Both the position numbers and the translations under genes were made by a program. A stretch of DNA of 64,000 bases from assembly GCA_041441455.1 (NCBI GenBank), contig JASDTB010000051.1, positions 9,549-73,548 of the forward strand, in the 5' to 3' direction. The DNA comes from JAFIHK01 sp041441455 (lineage in GTDB: Bacteria; Bacteroidota; Bacteroidia; Bacteroidales; UBA932). Below the pieces are notes generated by a model. That model was not told the origin of the DNA and searched no databases. It was given only the letters and a program-made list of their open reading frames with translations. Shown here one piece after another: positions 26,878 through 35,785 of this stretch (its first letter is position 1; each line of letters starts with the position of its first letter).

Positions 26878-28017
26878 TTAGATATCTACTCCGTCCAACA
26901 TTACTACAGAGATTAGATCTAATCTGTTATGTTTGGTTTTAAGAATTGTAAATTGGTATCTGTCAAACAATACCACATCTCCCTTTTTGGGAATATTTTC
27001 GTTGACAAAAGTAACAAACCCTCCTAGAGTTTCATACTCTTCAGATTCAGGTAAATTCAACGAAAATTCTCTATTTAGGTTCTTCATCTCTATTCTTGCA
27101 GAAAATATAAATTCATTTTCTGACAATGTCTTATGAACCAAATCCTCGTTATCGTACTCATCATTGATGTCTCCGACTATCTCCTCTACAATATCTTCAA
27201 GAGTAACAATTCCTGCCGTACCGCCATATTCATCAGTTACTAAAACAATAGATATTTTATTAACAGTCATATATCTTAATAACTCTTTAGCCGAATATGA
27301 TTCTGGAAAAGACTCAATACGTCGAATAATATCTGCTATCGATTTCGAGTTATTAAACAAGTCTTTTGAGTGTACGTAACCAATAATTTTATCAATGTTA
27401 GTATCATAAATAATTACTCTCGAAAACTTAGAATCATAAAATTTCTTAATGAGTGTATCAACATCAGATGATATTTCAATAGCACAAATTTCTGTACGAG
27501 GCACCATACACTCTTTCAGAAGTACCTCTTTAAAATTTAGTGCATTTTTAAATAGTTCTAATTCTGTATTACGGATAGCGTTTTGTACGGGAGGGTGTTT
27601 TGGTTGTAAAAATTTATTCTCTACTTGCGAAATCCATGAAAAGAGAGAATACGAAATCTGAGGGATTTTGATAAACCATATAATTACGGTAGGAGACATA
27701 TAGAGCGAGACTAATCTTGGTATAGCTTCTGAAAATATTATGACTAAAATTCCTGTGATTAAAAGGTCTGAAATTAACCCCGAAAACAGATTAACTGAAA
27801 CTATTATAAAGCCAATTACTAATGTGAGCTTTAAATAATTTAGAGACATCCTATAAATGTCCTCTTTTTTAATATATTTTTCTAACAAAAAGGCGTAGCT
27901 TTTCTCCTCTCTTTTGTCTATTTCAATTTTTAAGAGACTAATATTTCCTAAAGAGTAATCTGTTGTTGATACGATCATTATCAACAAAGCCAATATGGAA
28001 AAAAGAAAAATATCCAT
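26878..28017 (-). CDS. CNNM/CBS/CorC-domain membrane protein
   Basis: This 379-residue inner-membrane protein has an N-terminal DUF21/CNNM module with about four spans (residues 1-135). A CBS pair follows (about 185-305, with LVTDEYGGTAGIVTLEDIVE), then a C-terminal CorC/HlyC domain of about 75 residues (LPESEEYETLGGFV). Related proteins are cation exporters or tolerance factors; GldE of gliding Bacteroidota has the same plan, but no other gliding gene is here, so I do not call it that. It starts 3 bases after lptC ends, in the operon running from mfd or coaX. Confidence 0.9.
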   Translation of the reverse strand: MDIFLFSILALLIMIVSTTDYSLGNISLLKIEIDKREEKSYAFLLEKYIKKEDIYRMSLNYLKLTLVIGFIIVSVNLFSGLISDLLITGILVIIFSEAIPRLVSLYMSPTVIIWFIKIPQISYSLFSWISQVENKFLQPKHPPVQNAIRNTELELFKNALNFKEVLLKECMVPRTEICAIEISSDVDTLIKKFYDSKFSRVIIYDTNIDKIIGYVHSKDLFNNSKSIADIIRRIESFPESYSAKELLRYMTVNKISIVLVTDEYGGTAGIVTLEDIVEEIVGDINDEYDNEDLVHKTLSENEFIFSARIEMKNLNREFSLNLPESEEYETLGGFVTFVNENIPKKGDVVLFDRYQFTILKTKHNRLDLISVVMLDGVDI

Positions 28018-28020
28018 GAT

Positions 28021-28665
28021 TTACCTTTTCTTCTTTAAAAAGGGACCAATAAAGTTAACCGAGTCAATATATGGCACTTCGGTTGAATCCCTTTTTACAA
28101 CACCATAACTATCGAAAGGTTTTAATATGATTGCATTTCTTGCCATTTCATCGGATTTCATTCCAATTCCTTGCATATACATATCAGGTGTTTTCATCTT
28201 TACAAGACAATGCGTATAAATTGTTTTTGAAGACCTATCCCAATAAAGAGTATCAGTCTCCATTGTCTCCCCTTTTATGTAGTTTTTTATTACCACATTT
28301 CCATAAGCTTCCCACCTCTCTGTTGTATCGCTAATGATGTGTTTTGCAATCTTGGCAGTAATCTCTGTCTCCAACATCCCATCAGAGGTAAATGCCTTTA
28401 CATTTATCCCTTGAGGAAAGATATCATAAGCTGGTGTTGTATTTGTATATCTTTCCATTTTTAAAGCGTAGAGCCTCATTCTTGGCTTACCTGCCTCAGA
28501 TTGTTGTACAGACATATTATCAATTACTTGAGTCGGTATTTTTGAAGAATCGATCTCCTCTGTCTGAGGTAAAGAGTTACTGCATGATAAAAAGATGGTA
28601 GCAGCAAGATAAATTGCTGCTACCTTATAATTGATTGAAAGTCTTATCCTAACGGAATCTGACAT
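28021..28665 (-). CDS. lptC: LPS export protein LptC
   Basis: LptC is the inner-membrane-attached periplasmic piece of the lipopolysaccharide bridge; it takes LPS from LptB2FG and passes it to LptA. The 214-residue protein has a Bacteroidota-style lipobox (IFLSC, Cys28). An OstA/LptC beta-jellyroll then runs from about 50 to 200, with YALKMERYTNTTPAYDIFPQ, AKIAKHIISDTTERWEAYGN and ETDTLYWDRSSKTIYT. It overlaps the TPR gene stop by 1 base and precedes the CNNM gene by 3. No other lpt gene is in the window. Confidence 0.9.
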   Translation of the reverse strand: MSDSVRIRLSINYKVAAIYLAATIFLSCSNSLPQTEEIDSSKIPTQVIDNMSVQQSEAGKPRMRLYALKMERYTNTTPAYDIFPQGINVKAFTSDGMLETEITAKIAKHIISDTTERWEAYGNVVIKNYIKGETMETDTLYWDRSSKTIYTHCLVKMKTPDMYMQGIGMKSDEMARNAIILKPFDSYGVVKRDSTEVPYIDSVNFIGPFLKKKR

Positions 28666-29987
28666 TATTTACGAGTTTTTACAATTGTTGTCTCTCTAAG
28701 TCCACCACATGCTACAGTATATGAAGAACCATCCATAATATCGTACATGAAAGCCTCTTCTTGAGCTGGGAAGTATTGTCTGTAAGTTGAAATAAACTTA
28801 TCAGCATCTTCTGCAAGAGTAGCATCTGCATTTTTTGCTTTGTTGAAGTAATCAACTGCAACCCAGAAATGAGCTCTTTGCTCAACCTCATTTCCACCAC
28901 ATTTGTTAGTAGCCCAGATAGAGCCTATCAACATATAAGCTTTTCCTGCCATTGCTTGATTTTTTGAAACAGCAAGTTTGGCATATTCAATAGCTTTTGC
29001 ATTGTTTTTAAATTTATGGAAATAATATGTTGCAAGCTCCATAAGATATTCTCCATCTTGTATATCATCAGAACCTTGGCTTTCAATCGCCTCTTGAAGG
29101 TATTTTGTAGCAGTTGCATTATCTTCTTTAGAAGCATAAAGTCTATACAAGTAGTAAGCAGTAAGGTATGATGGCTCTAATTTATTCAAAGACTCTACTG
29201 ATTTTAAGAATAGATCCTCTTTAACACATCCAGCGTTGTTTAGTAATGCGACAACTTTGGTAACTAAATCTTTGTCGTTTGGATTTGCTTCAAATCTAGG
29301 AGTAAATAATTTTACTAAGTTTTCGCAATTAGCAACACCACTTACTGCAAAAAGACTTTCAAAATCTTTTTTTGCTGTTTCAGCAGCTTGTTTGATTTCG
29401 TTATCAGCTGATTTTGTCTGAGCTTCTAAAATTGGAGAGCCTTTTGTATAAAGGTCCATCACAGCATCTGCTGTAAGCTTGCCTTTATCCATAAGATCTT
29501 TTGCCTTGTGTAAAGCAAGAACGAATATCGCAGACTCAGTATTTTCACCAGCAACTTCAATAGTTTTTAACAGCTCCTTATATACAATCTCATCATTAGC
29601 ACCTAGACTTATAAGATCATAAGTCTTGTATGTTTGGGCTTTGACTGCATATCTAGGAAAATAATTTGCTCTCGAATCATACATCAAGGCTAACGAATCG
29701 GTTAAAGCCTTTTTTCTTTCTGGGTTAGTAGCTTTTTCAGCTAAAAATTTGTATACCGATTGTCCATAAACATACATGTTTACAGAACTTTTCGGTGGAC
29801 AGTACTTTAAAGCTGCCAAAAGTTCTGGATAAGCCTCTGTAAAACTCTTTGACTCATGATACTGTTTAAGGTTATTTAGAGCCATAAGACATTGGGTACT
29901 ATCTTTACCCCATTTGCCTTGAGCGAAACCTGAGTTTAAGGCTAGCGAGAGCATTAATGCAAATAATATAACACGCGCTTTCTTCAT
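28665..29987 (-). CDS. exported tetratricopeptide-repeat protein
   Basis: This 440-residue protein has a signal peptide at the ATG at 29987 (MKKARVILFALMLSLALNSGFAQ). The longer frame would add 18 residues without a signal and run into the upstream gene. The rest is alpha-helical with TPR-like units, clearest near YLMELATYYFHKFKNNAKAI and YAKLAVSKNQAMAGKAYMLI. It is probably a periplasmic scaffold. Its fixed place between an outer-membrane protein gene and lptC suggests a part in envelope assembly, but no specific function can be assigned. Confidence 0.85.
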   Translation of the reverse strand: MKKARVILFALMLSLALNSGFAQGKWGKDSTQCLMALNNLKQYHESKSFTEAYPELLAALKYCPPKSSVNMYVYGQSVYKFLAEKATNPERKKALTDSLALMYDSRANYFPRYAVKAQTYKTYDLISLGANDEIVYKELLKTIEVAGENTESAIFVLALHKAKDLMDKGKLTADAVMDLYTKGSPILEAQTKSADNEIKQAAETAKKDFESLFAVSGVANCENLVKLFTPRFEANPNDKDLVTKVVALLNNAGCVKEDLFLKSVESLNKLEPSYLTAYYLYRLYASKEDNATATKYLQEAIESQGSDDIQDGEYLMELATYYFHKFKNNAKAIEYAKLAVSKNQAMAGKAYMLIGSIWATNKCGGNEVEQRAHFWVAVDYFNKAKNADATLAEDADKFISTYRQYFPAQEEAFMYDIMDGSSYTVACGGLRETTIVKTRK

Positions 29988-30013
29988 AATTGGAAATAAT
30001 AAATAATTTATTG

Positions 30014-31318
30014 TTAGTCGTATCTGAATTTCTGGAACCAAATGTCATGAAGGTGTATGTTAATTACAAAGTTAACATACCTCTCACGAACTAAATTGTT
30101 TTTGAGGCTTCCCCTCTGCCCGAAATCGACCGCAACGCCTATGGCATTATTAAGTTGGTAAATAGGTAGACTCATGCCCAAAGTAATACCCATACTGTTT
30201 ATCTGTTTACCGGCTACATTCATGTAAGTATTTTCATAATATAGACCAGCTCTGTAAGTACACCTCTTTAAAAAATATCTAATATCAAATCTATTAGGAG
30301 TGTATTCGCCCCCAATTCTATAAGAATTGCTCACAACCGGTTTGAAAGCAATAGAAGAGTTAGATGCAAAATTACTTTTGCTCCAATCTTGTCTTATATA
30401 GTCAGCACCAATCAACCATTTGTCATTTTTTGAAAGTGTAAATCCAAATGCTAACTCTGCAGGAATATCAAGTTTTGTATCTTTGTTAACAACAAACGTC
30501 ATAGTATCAATAACTCCACTCACAGATTCCGACATAGAGAATCTTGTCATATCTCCTTTAAGCTTTGTTTTCAATGAATATGTAGCACCTGCTGTCAAGC
30601 TCAGAGAATTTTCGAATGTTTTAGAATATTGAACACCTAATTTTCCTGAGAAGGCACCAACAACATAGTCAAAACCTGTTACAATATTTCTATAATCCGA
30701 TGAAGAATTAAAAATTATTGCTGAGTTTCTATCAATTGTACCAAAATAGTAAACCCCTTCAAGACCCAAAGATAATCCAGGAAGGATACCATAAGCTCCT
30801 CCAATAAATGCTTTACTTATACCACCTGTTCCATAAATTTGGTACTTAACATCACCCATTTGAGAAACAATTATTGGATCTGTTTCGGTTTTTTCGAATT
30901 TGTATCCAACATCACTGAATTGCGTAATCCCCATAATAAGTGCGCTCTTTTTCATAATTGGCGCAGTAATAATAAGGTTGTGCATATTGAATACATTGTA
31001 TGCAGAATTTAAATTGCCATTAGAATTATAAATATTCTTCTGTTCAACTCCAAAATCTAGCATAAAAGACAATGTGTCTCTATTAACAATTGATGCTGGA
31101 TTTAGGTGGTTAATAAATTTGTTGGTACTTAAACCAACACCTATTCCACCCATACCCCTGTTAAGAGCTGTCCCTTGTTTTGCTATATCACCAATACCGA
31201 AAATGGAGTATGGAGTATATGTTCCCAAGGCATCCGTCGTTTGCGCGTAATTCGCACTTGCCGTTAATAGAGCGAGAGCTAATGTCGCTGTTTTAGCTAT
31301 GTAACTAATTTTCTGCAT
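30014..31318 (-). CDS. outer-membrane beta-barrel protein
   Basis: This 434-residue exported protein has a signal peptide ending ANYAQ (about residue 26). Alternating hydrophobic strands fill the rest, for example SLSLTAGATYSLKTKLKGDM and DKWLIGADYIRQDW, as expected for a beta-barrel. The N-terminal half has LNRGMGGIGVGL and HLNPASI, reminiscent of FadL/OmpP1-like Bacteroidota porins, but I cannot confirm the family. It overlaps coaX by 14 bases and lies 26 bases before the TPR gene, so it belongs to the envelope operon. Confidence 0.8.
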   Translation of the reverse strand: MQKISYIAKTATLALALLTASANYAQTTDALGTYTPYSIFGIGDIAKQGTALNRGMGGIGVGLSTNKFINHLNPASIVNRDTLSFMLDFGVEQKNIYNSNGNLNSAYNVFNMHNLIITAPIMKKSALIMGITQFSDVGYKFEKTETDPIIVSQMGDVKYQIYGTGGISKAFIGGAYGILPGLSLGLEGVYYFGTIDRNSAIIFNSSSDYRNIVTGFDYVVGAFSGKLGVQYSKTFENSLSLTAGATYSLKTKLKGDMTRFSMSESVSGVIDTMTFVVNKDTKLDIPAELAFGFTLSKNDKWLIGADYIRQDWSKSNFASNSSIAFKPVVSNSYRIGGEYTPNRFDIRYFLKRCTYRAGLYYENTYMNVAGKQINSMGITLGMSLPIYQLNNAIGVAVDFGQRGSLKNNLVRERYVNFVINIHLHDIWFQKFRYD

Positions 31319-32027
31319 GGTAATCTGCTATGCGGGCAAGGCCCATCAATACTAAATTGTAAACTACAAATATGGAACTTTTCAATTTTTCTGCAAAATA
31401 AATCGCATCTCCGCCTGTAAATATATAATTATAACCAGGATACTTTTTAATATAACCTTCGACTTCAAAAATCGCACCTAAAGCTACACCATTTTCTATC
31501 GCCTCTGTAGTACTACCACCTATATCGCTGATATTTTGAGGATTATCTAGAAGAGGAAGTTTTTGAGTAAAGTGATTTAATGATTTAAATCTCGTTCTAA
31601 GCCCAACACTTATATTTCCACCACGAAATTCTCCCTTATCAGAAATAAAGTCAATTGTTATCGCAGTTCCAAAATCAAAAATTATACAATTCTGAGATGG
31701 AAATAGATCTACAGCTGCAACAGCGGCCGCAATTCTATCAGATCCAAGTGTTGATGGAGTCGAGTACTTATTGATAATTGGAATTTTTGTTTGATCGTCT
31801 AAGTAGACAAATTTTTTGCACGATGAAGACAATTGATTAAAATCCTCTTTCTTGGTATCTCTTACGCTGGAAACCACAATTACATCAAATGAACGACCAT
31901 TAATAAAATTTTCTACAAATTTTAAGATGTCGTTTCCTCTGTACTTATTTACCTCTAAAACCTCTGTTCCCTTCGACAAAGCGATCTTAACAGAAGTGTT
32001 TCCTATGTCAATTAGAAGATTTTCCAC
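31305..32027 (-). CDS. coaX: type III pantothenate kinase
   Basis: CoaX phosphorylates pantothenate, the first step of coenzyme A synthesis. The 240-residue protein has the ASKHA-fold phosphate loop DIGNTSVKIAL at the N-terminus, the second phosphate motif FDFGTAITIDFI, the conserved GGNISVGLRTRFKSL region (canonically GGxIxPG) and IFTGGDA near the end. The usual CoaX length is about 250. It lies 15 bases after mfd and overlaps the outer-membrane protein gene, continuing the leftward operon. Confidence 0.95.
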   Translation of the reverse strand: MENLLIDIGNTSVKIALSKGTEVLEVNKYRGNDILKFVENFINGRSFDVIVVSSVRDTKKEDFNQLSSSCKKFVYLDDQTKIPIINKYSTPSTLGSDRIAAAVAAVDLFPSQNCIIFDFGTAITIDFISDKGEFRGGNISVGLRTRFKSLNHFTQKLPLLDNPQNISDIGGSTTEAIENGVALGAIFEVEGYIKKYPGYNYIFTGGDAIYFAEKLKSSIFVVYNLVLMGLARIADYHAEN

Positions 32028-32042
32028 AAAACAAATTTACAA

Positions 32043-35000
32043 TTATTTTAAAACTTCGCATTTCATCTCAGATAAAATTTTCAATGCATTATTTACAGAC
32101 GCTATTTTAGAGACTGTAATATAGAACTTTTCACCCGATCCTTTTACTGAAAATCTTCTTCCATTTTTGTTAATATAGTTCATTACTGCCGAAAAAGTCT
32201 TGGATTTATAATAACCAGACATTGTGTTTGAGACGAAGTATGCCACCATTAAATCGTTCTTGATCACAATTTTTTCAATACCTAAGGAAATTGCAATTTT
32301 TCTAAGTGATACAATTTTAGTTAATTCTAAAACTTGAACAGGAACAGGTCCAAATCGATCAGATAGCTCTTCAAGGAATTTATCAACATCCTGGTCATTT
32401 TCTATAGCATCTAGCTCTTTGTACAGTCTTATTTTCTCTGCAGAAACCGAAATATATGAATCAGGTATCAATAACTCTAAATCAGTATCGATAGTACAAT
32501 CTGTTACATATGCAATGTCTTTCTCATTCTCTTCTGTCGAAGAGTTCATAATACCTCTCTCTTCATTTATTTCGACAAATGCCTCGGCTAAAATTCTTTG
32601 ATAGGTCTCAAATCCCATATCAGCTATGAATCCACTCTGTTCTCCGCCAAGCATGTTTCCTGCTCCTCGGATGTCTAAATCTTGCATAGCAATATTAAAC
32701 CCGCTTCCTAAATCAGAAAATGTTTCGATTGCTCTTAGTCTGCGACGTGCTTCATCGGTAAGTGATACCATTGAAGGAACGATTAGATAACAGAAGGCCT
32801 TTGTATTGGACCGTCCTACCCTACCTCTAAGTTGATGTAAATCACTTAATCCAAAATTTTGAGCAGAATTTATGAAGATGGTATTAGCATTTGGAATATC
32901 AATTCCATTCTCTACAATTGTAGTAGAGACAAGAATATCATAATCTCCCATCATAAAGTCTAATACAATTTTCTCTAACTCTCCTTGTTCCATTTGTCCA
33001 TGACCAACACATGTCTTTGCCTTTGGAGCTATTCTTCTTATTATATCTTCAACAGCCCTTATATCCTCTATCCTATTATGAACAAAAAAGATCTGCCCAC
33101 CTCTTTCTAGCTCATAATTGATAGCTTCAGAAATAATCTCTTCGTTAAAATCAATTATCTCTGTTTGAACAGGTTGTCTATTTGGTGGAGGTGTGTTTAT
33201 AATAGATAGATCCCTTGCACCTAATAATGAAAACTGAAGGGTTCTAGGAATTGGTGTTGCAGAGAGAGTTAAAGTATCAATTTCCAATTTTAGTTGGCGT
33301 AGTCTCTCTTTTGCAGCAACTCCAAATTTCTGCTCTTCATCAATAATTAAAATACCTAGATCTTTGAATTTAATCTCTTTATTTAGTAGTCTATGAGTTC
33401 CAATTATTATATCAATTTTCCCTTGTTCAAGTAGAGAAGATATCTCTTTTATCTCTTTATTTGTTTTTAGCCTACTTATATATTCAACTCTACATGGAAA
33501 ATTTTTAAGTCTAGAAGAAAATGTTTTATAATGTTGCAAAGCAAGAATGGTTGTTGGTACTAGTACCGCTACTTGTTTACTATCCGCAACCGCTTTAAAA
33601 GCTGCTCTAACAGCAAGTTCTGTTTTTCCAAAACCAACATCTCCACAAATAAGTCTATCCATTGGATACGGCTTTTCCATATCTTCTTTAATTGCGATTG
33701 TTGCTTTAAGTTGATCTGGAGTGTCTTCATAAATAAATGATGCTTCTAACTCATGTTGTAAATATGTGTCAGGAGAAAATGCAAATCCATCCGAGTTTTT
33801 TCTCTTTGAATATAAATCAATTAACTCCTTAGCAATATCTTTTACTTTTGATTTTGTCTGATTTTTAAGCTTTTGCCAAGCACCTGTTCCAAGTTTATAT
33901 ACTTTTGGCTGAGATGCCTCCTTAGACTTATATCTAGAAATTCGATGAATACCATGAATAGAGACAAACAAAACATCATTGTCTTTATATATCAGTTTTA
34001 TTGCCTCTTGTTGTTTTCCATTTATATTAGTTTTGACAAGGCCTCCAAAAACACCAATTCCATGATCAATATGAACAATAAAATCTCCGATTTGAAATGA
34101 TTGCAAATCATTTATTGTTAGCCTTTCGCTCTTTTCAACTGCTCTCGTCTGTTTTACTTTATGAAATCTCTCGAATATCTGATGATCAGTATAGAAACAC
34201 TCTTTAGAATTATGATCTATAAATCCCTCATGTATTGATACTTCTATCGGTATAAACTCAGGTTTGACACCTTCAATATTGTAAAATATTTGCTTTAATC
34301 TATCTGTTTGCGACCTATTATCAGAAAAAATATAAACCTTATAACCCTCAGAATTCTTTCTTCTAATATCCCCTGCTAATAAGTCAAAATTTTTATTGAA
34401 GATTGGCTGTGTTGCCGTTTCAAAATTAATTGTCTTAAAGTTTATATAACTGTTACTTGGATGAGCGAAGAAGATTGTTTTGCATTTTTTAATATTGTCA
34501 AGTATGTCTTCAATATCTGAAAGTTTTTGCTCCTCCTTTTCAAGTGACTTTATCTCTCGTAGCTTCTGAACTATACATGAATAATCATCAACCCAACAAG
34601 TTACATTAGAACCAGAAAATGTAAATAGGTCAGTGTAAAAAGTCTCTGTAGTTTCGACTTTTATATCAGGAAATATTTCAATCTCATCAAAATCTTCAAT
34701 AGATCTTTGAGAGTTGATGTCAAAAGAGCGGATATTTTCAATCTGGTCACCAAAAAAATCAATTCTAAATGGTTTGTTGTATGAAAATGAAAATAAATCA
34801 ATTAAACTGCCACGTAATGCATACTGACCAGGCTCTGTAACAAAATCACATCTCTCAAACCCATACGCAATAAGTGTCTCTTTTAGAAAATCATGGGAGA
34901 CTAATTCTCCTTTTCTAACTCTTATTGTTTGACTTTTTAATTTTTCCTCTGATACAACTGGTTCTAAAATTGAATGTGGATAAGCAACAATTATTATCCT

Positions 35001-35360
35001 TTCTTTAGTATTATCAATTTTAAAATTTCTAATAGCATTTATAGCTGCAGTTCTTTGAACAGCATTTGAAATATCTTTACTATTACTCCTGATATTATTA
35101 TAGATAGTAGATGGAAAAATATATACATCCTTCTCACCAATAATATTTCCTAAATCCGAAGCAAAATAAACAGCCTCCTCTTTGTTGTTCATCAATACAA
35201 TATGAATTCCTTTAAGATTCCCGCTTAATAGCAATGCTTTAGCGGAACCAACGATTGATTCAAGATGTATATTTTCAGCAGTATTTGAATTCAATATTGA
35301 GTATAACTCATTGTACGCAGACTGCTTATCAAATGAAAAATTATATAAGTCCTTTGTCAT
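32043..35360 (-). CDS. mfd: transcription-repair coupling factor
   Basis: Mfd removes RNA polymerase stalled at lesions and recruits UvrA to start nucleotide excision repair. The 1105-residue protein has a UvrB-like N-terminal part, the RNA-polymerase-interacting CarD-like domain (GDFIVHIDHGIGVFGGL to IHGIHRISRYK), and a RecG-like translocase with Walker A CGDVGFGKTELAV, Walker B IIDEEQKFG and motif VI QLRGRVGRS. A C-terminal TRCF domain ends it. I use the ATG at 35360; a TTG four codons upstream overlaps the TATCTTTG promoter box. It heads the coaX-to-CNNM operon. Confidence 0.97.
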   Translation of the reverse strand: MTKDLYNFSFDKQSAYNELYSILNSNTAENIHLESIVGSAKALLLSGNLKGIHIVLMNNKEEAVYFASDLGNIIGEKDVYIFPSTIYNNIRSNSKDISNAVQRTAAINAIRNFKIDNTKERIIIVAYPHSILEPVVSEEKLKSQTIRVRKGELVSHDFLKETLIAYGFERCDFVTEPGQYALRGSLIDLFSFSYNKPFRIDFFGDQIENIRSFDINSQRSIEDFDEIEIFPDIKVETTETFYTDLFTFSGSNVTCWVDDYSCIVQKLREIKSLEKEEQKLSDIEDILDNIKKCKTIFFAHPSNSYINFKTINFETATQPIFNKNFDLLAGDIRRKNSEGYKVYIFSDNRSQTDRLKQIFYNIEGVKPEFIPIEVSIHEGFIDHNSKECFYTDHQIFERFHKVKQTRAVEKSERLTINDLQSFQIGDFIVHIDHGIGVFGGLVKTNINGKQQEAIKLIYKDNDVLFVSIHGIHRISRYKSKEASQPKVYKLGTGAWQKLKNQTKSKVKDIAKELIDLYSKRKNSDGFAFSPDTYLQHELEASFIYEDTPDQLKATIAIKEDMEKPYPMDRLICGDVGFGKTELAVRAAFKAVADSKQVAVLVPTTILALQHYKTFSSRLKNFPCRVEYISRLKTNKEIKEISSLLEQGKIDIIIGTHRLLNKEIKFKDLGILIIDEEQKFGVAAKERLRQLKLEIDTLTLSATPIPRTLQFSLLGARDLSIINTPPPNRQPVQTEIIDFNEEIISEAINYELERGGQIFFVHNRIEDIRAVEDIIRRIAPKAKTCVGHGQMEQGELEKIVLDFMMGDYDILVSTTIVENGIDIPNANTIFINSAQNFGLSDLHQLRGRVGRSNTKAFCYLIVPSMVSLTDEARRRLRAIETFSDLGSGFNIAMQDLDIRGAGNMLGGEQSGFIADMGFETYQRILAEAFVEINEERGIMNSSTEENEKDIAYVTDCTIDTDLELLIPDSYISVSAEKIRLYKELDAIENDQDVDKFLEELSDRFGPVPVQVLELTKIVSLRKIAISLGIEKIVIKNDLMVAYFVSNTMSGYYKSKTFSAVMNYINKNGRRFSVKGSGEKFYITVSKIASVNNALKILSEMKCEVLK

Positions 35361-35369
35361 AACAAGATG

Positions 35370-35377
35370 CAAAGATA
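35370..35377 (-). promoter_or_regulatory. -7 promoter box for the mfd operon
   Basis: TATCTTTG on the minus strand matches TAnnTTTG, ending 9 bases before the mfd ATG. Confidence 0.6.
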
Positions 35378-35752
35378 AATTATTAACAGATTAATGTCAT
35401 CCTGTTGATAATTGATTTGAAATAGTGTTTATAATTATTAATAAGAATATTTTGAAATTTCCTCAGTTTTTATATCAATTATATATTCCACTCAGCAAAA
35501 TTTTTTTTTCATTTTTTTCAAATAAGTTATTTAATCTTTGTCAACATCCGAAGCTGTTAAAAATTAATTTTTCAGGGTTATCAACAATTGTTGACAGTTT
35601 TGTTTATTGCGCTTGCTTTAAGATATTTAAAAGAAATATTTATGTTGAAAACGTTGTTAATTTGAGTTAAAAAAGTGAATTTCTAGTTGAAAAATAAACT
35701 TTTCAACATATCAACATCCCATAATCATAATCATAAAAGATTATATAAAAAG
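35378..35752. other. candidate replication origin: AT-rich spacer with clustered TTATCAACA-like boxes
   Basis: This is the longest gene-free stretch in the window (mfd to ruvB, 425 bases). It is very AT-rich, with long T runs at 35500-35519. A 9-mer related to the DnaA box recurs: TTATTAACA (35380), TTATCAACA reversed (35403-35411), TTGTCAACA (35538), TTATCAACA (35578), a reversed CTGTCAACA (35589-35597), TTTTCAACA reversed (35643-35651), TTTTCAACA (35700) and ATATCAACA (35708). Two of them form the perfect palindrome TCAACAATTGTTGA (35581-35594). Genes diverge from it. The canonical box is TTATCCACA, so these differ at one or more bases. The origin call is inference. Confidence 0.5.
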
Positions 35753-35760
35753 TATATTTG
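35753..35760 (+). promoter_or_regulatory. -7 promoter box for ruvB
   Basis: TATATTTG on the plus strand matches TAnnTTTG, 26 bases before the ruvB start. Confidence 0.5.
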
Positions 35761-35785
35761 TATTAATTATAATAGTTGTTAAAAA

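Noticed and set aside
26878..28017. Gliding motility protein GldE
   Set aside because: The domain plan fits, but no other gliding gene is nearby and the same plan is common in non-gliding members of the phylum.
35425..35670. Small plus-strand open frame in the mfd-ruvB spacer
   Set aside because: It is low-complexity Phe/Leu/Asn-rich sequence expected from AT-rich DNA, without a ribosome site or conserved pattern, and covers the repeated 9-mers.
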